From positions 372,001 through 436,000 of the forward strand of contig SAPZ01000001.1 in NCBI GenBank assembly GCA_004020875.1: a stretch of 64,000 bases of DNA. The letters are read 5' to 3'. This document shows positions 9,612-19,098 of the stretch, in pieces (within the stretch, counting starts at the first letter, position 1; the number at the start of each line of letters is the position of its first letter). Source of the DNA: Mesorhizobium sp. (GTDB taxonomy: Bacteria > Pseudomonadota > Alphaproteobacteria > Rhizobiales > Rhizobiaceae). The notes beneath the pieces were generated by a model. The model was given only the letters and a program-made list of their open reading frames with translations. It searched no databases and was not told where the DNA came from. The position numbers and the translations under genes were made by a program.

Positions 9612-12600
9612 ATGGCGATACTGGCAGCCGTCCATCACCTGACCCACTACAAATATGACCGGCCGGTGGTGCTCGGTCCCCAGGTGATCAGGCTGCAGCC
9701 GGCGCCGCATTCGCGCACCAAGGTGCTCAGCCATTCGCTCAAGGTCGAGCCGAAGAACCATTTCGTCAATCTGCAGCAGGACCCCTACGGCAACTTCCTC
9801 GCCCGCTTCGTCTTCCCGGAGCCGGTGACCGAGCTCAAGATCGAGGTCGACCTCGTCGCCGACATGACGGTCTACAATCCGTTCGATTTCTTCGTTGAGG
9901 AATCGGCTGAGAGCTTTCCCTTCGACTACCCGGAGGAGATACGGGAAGACCTCGCCATCTACAGGACGCCGGAGCCGGCCGGGCCACTATTGACGAAGTT
10001 TTTGGCGAGCATCGACCGCAGTCCGGCAAACACCGTCAATTTTCTGGTCGACCTCAATGCCAGGCTGCAGCGCGAGATCGCCTATATCGTGCGCATGGAG
10101 ACCGGCGTCTATTCGCCCGAGGAGACACTCGCCGCGGCCAAGGGCTCGTGCCGGGATTCCAGCTGGCTGTTGGTGCAGATCCTGCGCAATCTGGGCATCG
10201 CCGCGCGTTTCGTCTCCGGCTATCTGATCCAGCTCAAGCCCGATCTGGTGTCGCTCGACGGGCCGCCCGGAACGTCGGTCGATTTCACTGATCTGCATGC
10301 CTGGTGCGAGGTCTATATTCCCGGTGCCGGCTGGATTGGCTTCGACCCGACCTCCGGCCTGCTCACCGGCGAAAGCCATGTGCCGCTGGCGGCGACGCCG
10401 CACTATCGCAATGCAGCGCCCATCTCCGGCATGGCGAGCTTCGCCAATGTGGATTTCGGCTTCGACATGCGAGTCGACCGGATCGCCGAGCATCCGCGCA
10501 TCACCAGGCCGTTCTCGGACGAGAGCTGGGAAGCGCTCGATGCTCTCGGCAACGAGGTGGATGCCGTTCTGCGCGAGCAGGACGTGCGGCTCACCATGGG
10601 GGGCGAGCCGACGTTTGTGTCGATCGACGATTTCGAATCCGCCGAATGGAACACGGCCGCCGTCGGCCCAACCAAGCGCGACAAGGCGGACCAGCTTATC
10701 CGCCGGCTGCGCGAACGCTTCGCGCCGGGCGGTTTCCTGCATTATGGCCAGGGCAAGTGGTATCCGGGCGAGAGCCTGCCGCGATGGACCTTCTCCCTCT
10801 ACTGGCGCACCGATGGCGAGCCGGTCTGGCGCGATCCGTCATTGATCGCCCGCGAGAACGGCAACGTCGCGGTCGGACCCGAACAGGCCGAAAGCCTGCT
10901 CACGACGATCGCCGGCGAGCTCGGCATCGACAAGGCGATGGTGAGCGAGGCCTATGAGGATCCGGCCGAATGGCTGCTCAAGGAAGGCAGGCTGCCGGAC
11001 AATGTCGATCCGTCCAATTCGAAGCTCGAAGACCCGGAGGAGCGCAGCCGCATGGCGCGCGTCTTCGAGCGCGGGCTGACCAAGCCATCGGGCTATGTGC
11101 TGCCGGTGCAGCGCTGGAACAGCCAGGCCGCTGGACAGCGCTGGCGCTCGGAGAAATGGAAGACAAGGCGGGGCCGCCTGTTCCTGGTGCCGGGCGACTC
11201 ACCGGTCGGCTATCGCCTGCCGCTCGGCACACTGCCTTATGTTCCGCCGGCGCAATTCCCTTATGTTGTGCCGGTCGATCCCTCGGTGCCGCGCGGCGCG
11301 CTGCCGGTGCGCGACGCCATCTTGCCCCAACCGTCGCCAGCTGAGCTGGAAGGAGCGGACGAAATGGCACGCCGCCAGCAGGCCGTGTCTTTCACCTCAG
11401 CGACCGCGCAGCAGGACCGGGTCGAGCAGCAACTGACCGAGATCGGCGGCGCTGTGCGCACCGCGCTCACCGTCGAGCCGCGCGACGGCCGGCTCTGCGT
11501 GTTCATGCCGCCGGTCGAGGCGTTGGAAGACTATCTCGAACTGGTGGCGGCAGCGGAGAACGCGGCGAAGGCCATCGGCCTGCCGGTGCATATCGAAGGC
11601 TATGCTCCGCCGCACGATCCGCGCCTGAACGTCATCCGCGTGGCGCCGGATCCCGGCGTCATCGAGGTGAACATCCACCCGGCCGCCAACTGGCACGAAT
11701 GCATCGCCACCACCACGGCGATCTACGAGGAGGCACGGCAGTCGCGGCTCGGCACCGACAAGTTCATGATCGATGGCCGCCATACCGGAACCGGCGGCGG
11801 CAACCACGTCGTGGTCGGCGGCGCGACGCCCAATGACAGCCCGTTCCTGCGCCGGCCCGACCTGTTGAAGAGCCTGGTGCTGCAATGGCAGCGGCATCCG
11901 TCGCTGTCCTACCTGTTTTCCGGCCTGTTCATCGGCCCGACCAGCCAGGCGCCGCGTTTCGACGAGGCGCGGCACGATTCCCTTTATGAACTGGAGATCG
12001 CGCTCGCGCAGGTGCCGCATCCGGACAAGGGCAATGCGCCCTTGCCATGGCTGGTCGACCGGTTGTTCCGCAACCTCCTGACCGATGTCACCGGCAACAC
12101 GCACCGTTCGGAAATCTGCATCGACAAACTGTTCTCGCCGGACGGCCCGACCGGCCGGCTCGGGCTGGTCGAATTCCGCGGCTTCGAGATGCCGCCCAAT
12201 GCGCGTATGAGCCTCGCGCAGCAATTGTTGGTCCGCGCGATCATCGCCCGCGCCTGGAAGAACCCGCTCGACGGCCGTTTCGTGCGCTGGGGCACTTCGC
12301 TGCATGACCGCTTCATGCTGCCGCATTATGTCTGGGCGGACTTTCTCGATGTGCTGGAGGATCTGAAGCTTAACGGATTCGACTTTCGTCCCGAATGGTT
12401 CGCGGCCCAGCTCGAATTCCGCTTCCCCTTCTGCGGCGAGGTTCAGCATGCCGGCGTCAAGCTGGAATTGAGGCAGGCGCTGGAGCCCTGGCATGTGATG
12501 GGCGAACAGGGCGCGATCGGCGGCACGGTCCGCTTCGTCGATTCTTCCGTCGAGCGGCTGCAGGTGCGGACCGAGGGCCTCAATCCGGAGCGTCACGTCA

Positions 12601-12971
12601 TCGTCTGCAACGGCCGAATCGTGCCGATGAAGGTCACAGACAATCGCGAGGTCGCGGTGGCCGGTGTGCGCTTCAAGGCCTGGCAGCCGGCGTCGGGCCT
12701 GCATCCGGCCCTGCCGGTCAACACGCCGCTGGTCTTCGACATCTATGACCGCTGGTCGAGCCGCTCGGTCGGAGGCTGCGTCTACCATGTCGCGCATCCG
12801 GGCGGCCGCAATTACGACAGCTTCCCCGTCAACGGCAACGAGGCCGAGGCCCGGCGGCTTGCCCGGTTTGAGCCGCGCGGCCATACGCCGGGCGGCTATG
12901 TGCTGCGTGACGAAGAAGCCTCTGAAGAGTTCCCCATGACCCTTGACCTCAGGCGGCCAGCGAGACTCTGA
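9612..12971 (+). CDS. Transglutaminase-like protein with C-terminal DUF2126
   Basis: 1119-residue protein. The N-terminal 300 residues form a bacterial transglutaminase/papain-like domain with the full triad: Cys about 180 (GSCRDSSW), His about 229 (DLHAWCEV) and Asp about 245 (GFDPTSG). The rest (about 310-1119) matches the DUF2126 type found fused to such domains, with blocks such as [26 protein letters not shown] and EFRGFEMPP. Family knowledge (Iyer, Aravind and colleagues) places it with circularly permuted ATP-grasp and alpha-E genes in predicted peptide-modifying systems. The next gene starts 6 bases after the stop. No signal peptide, so cytoplasmic. Target and chemistry are unknown. 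Confidence 0.92.
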   Translation: MAILAAVHHLTHYKYDRPVVLGPQVIRLQPAPHSRTKVLSHSLKVEPKNHFVNLQQDPYGNFLARFVFPEPVTELKIEVDLVADMTVYNPFDFFVEESAESFPFDYPEEIREDLAIYRTPEPAGPLLTKFLASIDRSPANTVNFLVDLNARLQREIAYIVRMETGVYSPEETLAAAKGSCRDSSWLLVQILRNLGIAARFVSGYLIQLKPDLVSLDGPPGTSVDFTDLHAWCEVYIPGAGWIGFDPTSGLLTGESHVPLAATPHYRNAAPISGMASFANVDFGFDMRVDRIAEHPRITRPFSDESWEALDALGNEVDAVLREQDVRLTMGGEPTFVSIDDFESAEWNTAAVGPTKRDKADQLIRRLRERFAPGGFLHYGQGKWYPGESLPRWTFSLYWRTDGEPVWRDPSLIARENGNVAVGPEQAESLLTTIAGELGIDKAMVSEAYEDPAEWLLKEGRLPDNVDPSNSKLEDPEERSRMARVFERGLTKPSGYVLPVQRWNSQAAGQRWRSEKWKTRRGRLFLVPGDSPVGYRLPLGTLPYVPPAQFPYVVPVDPSVPRGALPVRDAILPQPSPAELEGADEMARRQQAVSFTSATAQQDRVEQQLTEIGGAVRTALTVEPRDGRLCVFMPPVEALEDYLELVAAAENAAKAIGLPVHIEGYAPPHDPRLNVIRVAPDPGVIEVNIHPAANWHECIATTTAIYEEARQSRLGTDKFMIDGRHTGTGGGNHVVVGGATPNDSPFLRRPDLLKSLVLQWQRHPSLSYLFSGLFIGPTSQAPRFDEARHDSLYELEIALAQVPHPDKGNAPLPWLVDRLFRNLLTDVTGNTHRSEICIDKLFSPDGPTGRLGLVEFRGFEMPPNARMSLAQQLLVRAIIARAWKNPLDGRFVRWGTSLHDRFMLPHYVWADFLDVLEDLKLNGFDFRPEWFAAQLEFRFPFCGEVQHAGVKLELRQALEPWHVMGEQGAIGGTVRFVDSSVERLQVRTEGLNPERHVIVCNGRIVPMKVTDNREVAVAGVRFKAWQPASGLHPALPVNTPLVFDIYDRWSSRSVGGCVYHVAHPGGRNYDSFPVNGNEAEARRLARFEPRGHTPGGYVLRDEEASEEFPMTLDLRRPARL

Positions 12972-12977
12972 TCGACA

Positions 12978-15392
12978 ATGGCCAAGGGGAATCAGAAACG
13001 GGCGGGCAGCAGGCTGCGGGCGCAGGGCCTGCTGGAACGCTACCGGCCGATCGAAGGCGTCGTGGACGAAATGGTCGACGCGTCGGGCAGCCCGCGTCCG
13101 GCCTGGCGCTCCTTCATCGACGCGCTCGACGGTTTAGGGGCGGAGCGGCTTGGGCAGCGTTTTGCCCGCGCCGACCAGTATCTGCGCGACGCCGGCGTCT
13201 ATTACCGCGTCTATGACAAAGCAGGCACGAATGAGCGGGAATGGCCACTCGCCTATGTTCCGCTGCTGATCGACGAGCAGGAATGGGCTGAGATCAGCGC
13301 CGGGCTGGTCCAGCGCGCCGACCTGTTCGAGGCGATTCTGGCCGACATATACGGACCGAACCGGCTGATCGAGAAGGGCATCCTGCCGGCCGGGCTGATC
13401 GCAGCGAGCCCGGAATATCTGCGCCCCATCGTGGGCGTGAGGCCGGCCAGCGGCCATTTCCTGCACATGGTCGCCTTCGAGCTCGGCCGCGGCCCGGACG
13501 GCCGCTGGTGGGTGCTGGGCGACCGCACCCAGGCGCCGTCGGGCGCCGGCTTCGCGCTGGAGAACCGTGTCGCCACGACGCGCGCGCTGTCGGACATTTA
13601 TGGCGAGATGCATGTGCATCGCCTCGCCGGCTTCTTCCGCCGCTTCCGCGACGCGCTGAACGGCATGGCCAGGGATTCCGGCGGCCGTGTCGCCATCCTG
13701 ACGCCGGGGCCGCTCAACGAAACCTATTACGAGCACGCCTATATCGCCCGCTATCTCGGCATCATGCTGCTCGAGGGTGAGGACCTGACCGTTTCCGGCG
13801 GCCGGCTGATGGTGCGCACCGTTTCCGGCCTGATGCCGATCGGCGTCTTGTGGCGGCGGCTCGATGCCGCTTTTGCCGACCCGCTGGAACTCAAGCCGGA
13901 CTCGCAGATCGGCACGCCGGGGCTTGTCGAGGCGATCCGGCGCGGCACGGTGTCGGCCGTCAATGCGCTGGGCTCGGGCCTGATGGAGACGCGGGCGCTG
14001 CTGTCCTTCCTGCCCAGGATCGCGCGCGAACTGCAGGCTGACGAGCTCAAGCTGCCGAACATCGCCACCTGGTGGTGCGGGCAGGAGAGCGATCGCGCCC
14101 TTGTGCTTGCCAACATCGACCGCATGGTGGTCGGCCCGGCGCTGTCGACCCGGCTCGCCTTCGAGGACGACGGGGCGGCGACCCGGCTTGGATCATCCCT
14201 ATCGGCCGGCGAGCGGGCCGAGCTCGTCGCGCGGATCGAAGCGGACGGCGCCGGTTTCGTCGGCCAGGAAGCGGTGACGCTGTCGACCACGCCGGTGTTT
14301 GTCGGCGGTTCGCTGGAACCACGACCCGCCAGCCTGCGCGTCTATCTGGCGCGCACGCCCGAAGGCTGGACGGTGATGCCCGGTGGCTTCGCCCGCGTCG
14401 GCTTCTCGCTCGACCCGACGGCGATCGCCATGCAGCGCGGTGGCCAGGCCGCGGATGTCTGGGTGGTCAGCGACAAGCCGGTCGAGCGTGAAACGCTGCT
14501 GCCGCAGGAGCATGAGAGCTTCACCCGCACCATGCCGGGCAGCCTGCCCAGCCGCGCGGCGGAGAACCTGACCTGGCTCGGCCGGTATATCGAGCGCTCG
14601 GAAGACACGGTGCGCGTGCTGCGCGCCTATCACGTGCGCCTCGCCGAGACGTCGGACCCGGACATGCCGCTGCTGGCCGATATCAGGGACTATCTGGAGC
14701 CGTTCGGCATCGACGTCGAAACGGCGATACCATCGGGGTTGATCGGGAGCTTGGACAGCGCGGTCTACAGCGCCGGCCAGATTCGTGACCGCTTCTCGCC
14801 CGATGGCTGGCTGGCGCTGAAGGACCTGTCGAAGACCATCCACAAATTCGCCAATACGGTCGCGCCCGGAGACGACGCGACGCGGGCGATGACGGTGATG
14901 CTGCGCAAGCTCGCCGGCTTTTCCGGCCTGCTGCATGAGAACATGTACCGCTTCACAGGCTGGCGTTTCCTTGAGATCGGCCGCAGGCTGGAGCGCGGCA
15001 TCCAGACTGCCCGCACGCTTAGCCGGCTGACCGGGAACGGAGCGCCGGAAGGCGCGCTCGACATGATGCTGGAGATCGGCGACAGCGTCATGACTCATCG
15101 CCGGCAATATCCGGTGCAGGCCGGGCGGCGCACGGTCATCGACCTGCTCGCGCTCGACCCGCTCAATCCGCGCTCGATCCTGTTCCAGCTCGAGCGGCTG
15201 AAGGCCGAGATCGGCATGCTGCCGTCGGTCGGCGGCGAGGGGCATATGTCGCCGGCCGCCAAGGAGATCCTGCAGCTCAACACCGCAATCGCCGTCATGG
15301 AGCCGTCGGACATGAGCGCCAAGGTGCTCGACGACTTCGCCGGCCAGATCGGCGATCTCTACAACAGCCTCGCAAAGGCCTATTTCAGTTAG
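12978..15392 (+). CDS. Fused circularly permuted type 2 ATP-grasp / alpha-E domain protein
   Basis: 804 residues in two parts. Residues 1 to about 500 form a circularly permuted ATP-grasp domain, a predicted amide-bond-forming ligase, with blocks ILADIYGPNRLIEKG, YEHAYIARYLGIMLLEGEDL and TYYEHA. Residues about 520-800 form the helical alpha-E domain, opening with the typical AENLTWLGRYIERSEDTVR. In many bacteria these are two separate genes; here they are one continuous frame. The start is 6 bases after the transglutaminase-DUF2126 gene. Its partners suggest ATP-dependent ligation coupled to transglutaminase-type cleavage or transfer on an unknown peptide. Confidence 0.92.
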   Translation: MAKGNQKRAGSRLRAQGLLERYRPIEGVVDEMVDASGSPRPAWRSFIDALDGLGAERLGQRFARADQYLRDAGVYYRVYDKAGTNEREWPLAYVPLLIDEQEWAEISAGLVQRADLFEAILADIYGPNRLIEKGILPAGLIAASPEYLRPIVGVRPASGHFLHMVAFELGRGPDGRWWVLGDRTQAPSGAGFALENRVATTRALSDIYGEMHVHRLAGFFRRFRDALNGMARDSGGRVAILTPGPLNETYYEHAYIARYLGIMLLEGEDLTVSGGRLMVRTVSGLMPIGVLWRRLDAAFADPLELKPDSQIGTPGLVEAIRRGTVSAVNALGSGLMETRALLSFLPRIARELQADELKLPNIATWWCGQESDRALVLANIDRMVVGPALSTRLAFEDDGAATRLGSSLSAGERAELVARIEADGAGFVGQEAVTLSTTPVFVGGSLEPRPASLRVYLARTPEGWTVMPGGFARVGFSLDPTAIAMQRGGQAADVWVVSDKPVERETLLPQEHESFTRTMPGSLPSRAAENLTWLGRYIERSEDTVRVLRAYHVRLAETSDPDMPLLADIRDYLEPFGIDVETAIPSGLIGSLDSAVYSAGQIRDRFSPDGWLALKDLSKTIHKFANTVAPGDDATRAMTVMLRKLAGFSGLLHENMYRFTGWRFLEIGRRLERGIQTARTLSRLTGNGAPEGALDMMLEIGDSVMTHRRQYPVQAGRRTVIDLLALDPLNPRSILFQLERLKAEIGMLPSVGGEGHMSPAAKEILQLNTAIAVMEPSDMSAKVLDDFAGQIGDLYNSLAKAYFS

Positions 15393-15491
15393 AGCATTTC
15401 CAGCGAAAAGGATCGCCTCCATGCTCCAACTCTTTGTTTTTGCGCAATTCCGGACGCAAAACCGCTGCGCACTTTTGCTGGAATTGCTTTA
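15393..15491. repeat. Palindromic intergenic repeat of rhizobial type (element 1)
   Basis: The gap between the ATP-grasp/alpha-E stop and the next ATG is wholly occupied by this element. Its ends are inverted copies (AGAGCATTTCCAGCGAAAAG at the left; the right end reverse-complements to AAAGCAATTCCAGCAAAAG). The inner part holds TGCTCCAACTCTTTG and AATTCCGGACGCAAAACCGC. I recognise these words from a repeat frequent in Mesorhizobium intergenic regions. The following gene begins directly at its right edge. Confidence 0.7.
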
Positions 15492-16376
15492 ATGCTCTAC
15501 GACATCAAACTCCATCTGCATTACGACTATGCGGCGGCCGCCGGCGGCGGACGGCACCAGGTGCGCGTCATGCCGCAGACGATCGCCGGGGTGCAGCGCG
15601 TGATCGCCGCCTCGCTGTCCTTCCAGCCGATGCCGGCCGAGCGCGCCGATTTTTCCGATTTCTTCGGCAACAACGTCACATCAATCGCCTTTCGCGATGC
15701 GCATGAGACGCTCGACATACGCATGAATGCGCGCGTATCGGTCTTGCGGCCCGAGCCGGACCTCGATGTCTCGCCCGATATAAGCGGGCTGAGGGCGGAG
15801 CTCGATCTGGTGCGCTCCTTATCGCCCTCCGCGCCGCACCATTTCCTCGGCGCCAGCGACCATGCCGGCATCGATGCGGCGATCACCGCCTACGCGCGGG
15901 ACAGCCTGGCCTCCTCGACGGTGGCCACGGCCGCCGATCTGTGCAATCGCATCCATCGCGATTTCGCCTATGACGGCAAGGCGACCACGGTGCAGACGCG
16001 GGCGAGCGACGCCTTCCTCCTGAAGCGCGGTGTCTGCCAGGATTTCTCGCATATCATGATCGCCGGCCTGCGCGGGCTGGGCATCCCGGCCGGCTATGTC
16101 AGCGGCTTCCTGCGCACCATTCCGCCGAAGGGCAAGCCGAGGCTCGAAGGCGCGGATGCCATGCATGCCTGGGTCAAGGCCTGGTGCGGCCGCGATGCCG
16201 GCTGGCAGGAATTCGACCCGACCAACGGCATGCGGGCGAGCAACGATCATATCACCGTCGGGTACGGCCGCGACTATTCCGACGTAGCGCCGATCGTCGG
16301 CGTGCTGAAGACGACGGGCGGCCAGGTCGCCGAGCAGGCGGTCGACGTCATTCCGGTCGCCATGGAAAAGGTGTGA
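15492..16376 (+). CDS. Transglutaminase-like cysteine protein (second copy in the cluster)
   Basis: 294-residue protein with an N-terminal beta-rich region (bacterial transglutaminase-like N domain) and a transglutaminase core: Cys about 182 (GVCQDFSH), His about 225 (DAMHAWVKAW) and Asp about 242 (EFDPTNG). Much shorter than the DUF2126-fused copy. Clusters of this kind commonly hold two such enzymes beside the ATP-grasp/alpha-E protein. The start codon follows immediately after a palindromic repeat, with only a weak GGAA as ribosome site 10 bases upstream, so translation may be inefficient or depend on mRNA folding. Cytoplasmic by lack of signal peptide. Confidence 0.92.
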   Translation: MLYDIKLHLHYDYAAAAGGGRHQVRVMPQTIAGVQRVIAASLSFQPMPAERADFSDFFGNNVTSIAFRDAHETLDIRMNARVSVLRPEPDLDVSPDISGLRAELDLVRSLSPSAPHHFLGASDHAGIDAAITAYARDSLASSTVATAADLCNRIHRDFAYDGKATTVQTRASDAFLLKRGVCQDFSHIMIAGLRGLGIPAGYVSGFLRTIPPKGKPRLEGADAMHAWVKAWCGRDAGWQEFDPTNGMRASNDHITVGYGRDYSDVAPIVGVLKTTGGQVAEQAVDVIPVAMEKV

Positions 16377-16483
16377 CGGCAATCCCGATCGCCCGATAGA
16401 CGCTTCTCAAGCACGGGCGCGGCCGATATCGTGAGCATTGAGATTGACGGGGATCGGCGGCCGCTTGCGGCGCGGAGACAGGT

Positions 16484-17422
16484 TTGGAAGCAGTCAGCGT
16501 CATCATTCCGGCACACAATGCGGCCCGGACGATTGCCCGGACGCTCGCCTCGCTGGCATCGGAAAAAGCGGTTATCGGCGAGGTGCTTCTGGTCGAGGAT
16601 TCATCGTCCGACGACACCGCCGCCGTTGCCGTGGAAGCGGCATTGCGGCTTGGCTTGCCGCTGCGCGTGATCAAGTCGAGCTGCCGCGACGCCGGCGGCT
16701 CCAGGAACCTGGCGCTGGAGCAAGCCCGCTTTCCCTGGATCTACATGATCGACGCCGACGATCTTCATCTGGAAGGCGGCTTGCGTATGTTGCTGGCGAC
16801 CGCCACCAAGGCCCAACCCGGAGCCGACATGGCTGTCGGCGCCTACCGCCGGAGGGTCGATGGCGGGGAGCGGTCGACCAAGCTGCCGGGCGGCTACACG
16901 GCAAGTGGACCGGCCAATGCCTGCGCCTATCTCGAAGGACGGATACGGTCGATCGCGGTCGGCAGCGCTCTGCTGTCGAGGCGGCTCATAGGCGAGACAA
17001 GATTCGCGACCGGTCTTGCCTATGATGAGGACACCCTGTTCTGGGCGCGCGTGATGGCCAGGGCTTCGCTCGCGATCGTGACCCAACCAATATTCATCTA
17101 TTTCGTGTCGGCGGAGCGCTCCGACGATCGTTTCACGGTCAGATCTGCCGCGCGCTTCCTGGAATGGCGCATGGCCCTGCGCCGCCTCCGGTCCTGCGGC
17201 ATCGCGGAGCGGTCGCTGAAGATCAGGGAAGGCCTCGTCGCGTTGAAGATCGCGCGCGTTCATTATGCGCGCGGCGATTTCGACAAGGCGGCAAGATTTC
17301 TCAACGTGGCCGAAGCCGCGCCACGGGCGAGCGCGGACGTCTGGCGTTGCATGCGCTATCGAGCGAAGATCACGCTGCGGCGCCGGTTTTCGGCGCCTGC
17401 CGCCCAACCGCAACGCGCCTGA
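16484..17422 (+). CDS. Family 2 glycosyltransferase
   Basis: 312-residue glycosyltransferase of the GT-A fold. It starts at TTG 16484 (MEAVSVIIPAHNA), with GGAGACAGG just upstream. The nucleotide-sugar-binding start VSVIIPAHNAARTI, the VEDSSSDDT loop, DAGGSRNLALEQA and the metal-binding MIDADD are all present. The C-terminal third is basic. It overlaps the next glycosyltransferase gene (TGATG), and that one overlaps a third, so the three form a coupled operon. Donor and acceptor are unknown; a cell-surface polysaccharide or glycan is likely. Confidence 0.9.
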   Translation: MEAVSVIIPAHNAARTIARTLASLASEKAVIGEVLLVEDSSSDDTAAVAVEAALRLGLPLRVIKSSCRDAGGSRNLALEQARFPWIYMIDADDLHLEGGLRMLLATATKAQPGADMAVGAYRRRVDGGERSTKLPGGYTASGPANACAYLEGRIRSIAVGSALLSRRLIGETRFATGLAYDEDTLFWARVMARASLAIVTQPIFIYFVSAERSDDRFTVRSAARFLEWRMALRRLRSCGIAERSLKIREGLVALKIARVHYARGDFDKAARFLNVAEAAPRASADVWRCMRYRAKITLRRRFSAPAAQPQRA

Positions 17423-18294
17423 TGGCCGAGCGGCCGGACCTTGCCGTCGTGGTGATTGGTTTCCAGGCGCCGGCCGAACTGAGGGGCGCGGTCAGGTCGG
17501 TCCTCGACCAGAATATTCCGCTTGAAATCGTGGTGGTGAATTCCGGCGGCGGCAACGCCAAAGGGCTTCTTGCCCATGCCGGCATCCACGTGAGGGTCAT
17601 TGATGTCGAGGAACGGCTGTTTGCCGGCGCCGCTCGAAATCGCGGCGTTGCGGCCACCAAGGCGCCCTTCATAGCCTTCCTTGCGGATGATTGCCTGGCC
17701 TGTCCGCGATGGGCCGAAGTCCGGCTGCTGCGCCACCGGGAGGGCGCTTCGGCGGTGGCGAGCGCCGTCGCCAACAGCCACCCGCGCAATCCAATCGCCT
17801 GCGCGGCGTATCTCGTTACCTACATGCGACGCCTGCCCGGTCTTCCGGCCGAGAAGGCGCAACGCTACGGCGTCTCGTTCGACCGGACGCTGTTCGAGCG
17901 ATACGGGGTTTTCAACGAGCGGATGAGGTCGGGAGAAGACACCGAATTCATGGCCAGACTGCCGGAAGCTCTGCGGCCCGTCTGGGAACCGCGGGTCCTG
18001 ACCATCCATCGCAACGAGACGAGCCTGTCCAAGTTGCTTGCTGACCAGTATCGGCGCGGACGCCGGTACGGCGCCTATCTCGGATCCGTCGAGGCCGGAA
18101 AACCCGTGCGCCCGTTCCGCAAGGTGTTTCGGGATTGGCGTAACGTCGGCAAGCTGGCCAAAGAGGGCCTGCCCGGCAAGGAAATGATTTTCGCAAGGCT
18201 GTCGCTGCCGATCGTGTGGATGGCTTTGTTCGCCAAATCGCTGGGGGCGTCCGTCGGCGCCCGGCATGGCGACAAGACGGGCTGTCGCCGATGA
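17422..18294 (+). CDS. Family 2-like glycosyltransferase
   Basis: 290-residue glycosyltransferase. The ATG at 17422 is chosen because it overlaps the stop of the previous gene (TGATG) and gives the canonical start LAVVVIGFQAPAEL. Motifs: VVVNSGGGN, AGAARNRGVAATKAPFIAFLADD (the metal-binding site reads ADD) and the later MRSGEDTEFMARL. An amphipathic or weakly hydrophobic stretch near the C-terminus (LSLPIVWMALFAKSL) may touch the membrane. It overlaps the third glycosyltransferase by 4 bases. Confidence 0.88.
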   Translation: MAERPDLAVVVIGFQAPAELRGAVRSVLDQNIPLEIVVVNSGGGNAKGLLAHAGIHVRVIDVEERLFAGAARNRGVAATKAPFIAFLADDCLACPRWAEVRLLRHREGASAVASAVANSHPRNPIACAAYLVTYMRRLPGLPAEKAQRYGVSFDRTLFERYGVFNERMRSGEDTEFMARLPEALRPVWEPRVLTIHRNETSLSKLLADQYRRGRRYGAYLGSVEAGKPVRPFRKVFRDWRNVGKLAKEGLPGKEMIFARLSLPIVWMALFAKSLGASVGARHGDKTGCRR

Positions 18295-19034
18295 TCACCG
18301 TCGAGATGAAGCCGGCGCGCCGGCGGCGCGGCCGATGGCTTTGGTCGCGGCAAAAGATCGTCGCCGTGTTCAGCTATCGCTACGATCAACATCTCGTGCC
18401 CGATCTAATGGCCAACCTGGACCCGATTGTTGACGGCTGGGTCGCCTATGACGACCGCGCCTCGGACGGGATTTTCAGCAGCGAGCCTGAGAGGCGGCGC
18501 GCGCTTATTGGGGCGGCCCATGAGGCGGGCGCGGATTGGGTTCTGGCCATGGATCCCGACGAAAGGCTGGAAAACGCTGTCGCCAGCCGGATTGGCCGGC
18601 TGGTCAGCGGGTCCAGGCATGTCGCGTGGGGATTCCGCTGCCGGGAGATGTACACGCCGGCCAGCTACCGCGTCGACGGCCCCTGGGGCCGGAAGATGCA
18701 GCACAGGCTTTTTGGCGCCTATCCCCCCGACCGCTATCGATCGAAGGATCTGCATGGCGCGTGGTTTCCCGACGACATCGGCTTCAGGCTCAAGGACAGC
18801 GGTCTCAATCTCTATCACTTGAAGATGATCGAGCCAAAGCGGCGCGCGGCGCGTCGCGACCTCTACAATCGTCTCGATCCGGATCGCCGGCTGCAGCAGA
18901 TCGGCTACGACTATCTGGTGGACGAGGCGGGAATGATCCTGGAAGGCGTACCGGCGGGACGAGGTTACTTTCCCGCCCATGCGGACGACGGCGGGCTCTG
19001 GATGGCGGATCTCTCCGTCAACCGGCGCGACTGA
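18291..19034 (+). CDS. Glycosyltransferase-like protein (family 2 relative)
   Basis: 247-residue protein starting at ATG 18291 in an ATGA overlap with the preceding gene. It opens with a basic segment, then KIVAVFSYRYDQHLV and a loop VAYDDRASDG. The block GADWVLAMDPDERLE resembles the DxD region of family 2-type enzymes that act on glycan cores, but the usual N-terminal P-x-Y-N motif is missing. Operon position makes a third sugar-transfer step likely. Annotated as glycosyltransferase-like because the fold is less certain than for its two neighbours. Confidence 0.75.
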   Translation: MITVEMKPARRRRGRWLWSRQKIVAVFSYRYDQHLVPDLMANLDPIVDGWVAYDDRASDGIFSSEPERRRALIGAAHEAGADWVLAMDPDERLENAVASRIGRLVSGSRHVAWGFRCREMYTPASYRVDGPWGRKMQHRLFGAYPPDRYRSKDLHGAWFPDDIGFRLKDSGLNLYHLKMIEPKRRAARRDLYNRLDPDRRLQQIGYDYLVDEAGMILEGVPAGRGYFPAHADDGGLWMADLSVNRRD

Positions 19035-19098
19035 AAAGCTCGTTCGGAACCAGTTATCGGCGCGCGGCTTTATCTACGGGTCATTTCGCGGAGCCGGT

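Noticed and set aside
11397..15422. Long minus-strand frames (495 and 407 codons) within the transglutaminase and ATP-grasp genes
   Set aside because: Antisense shadows; catalytic triad and alpha-E motif place the coding sequence on the plus strand.
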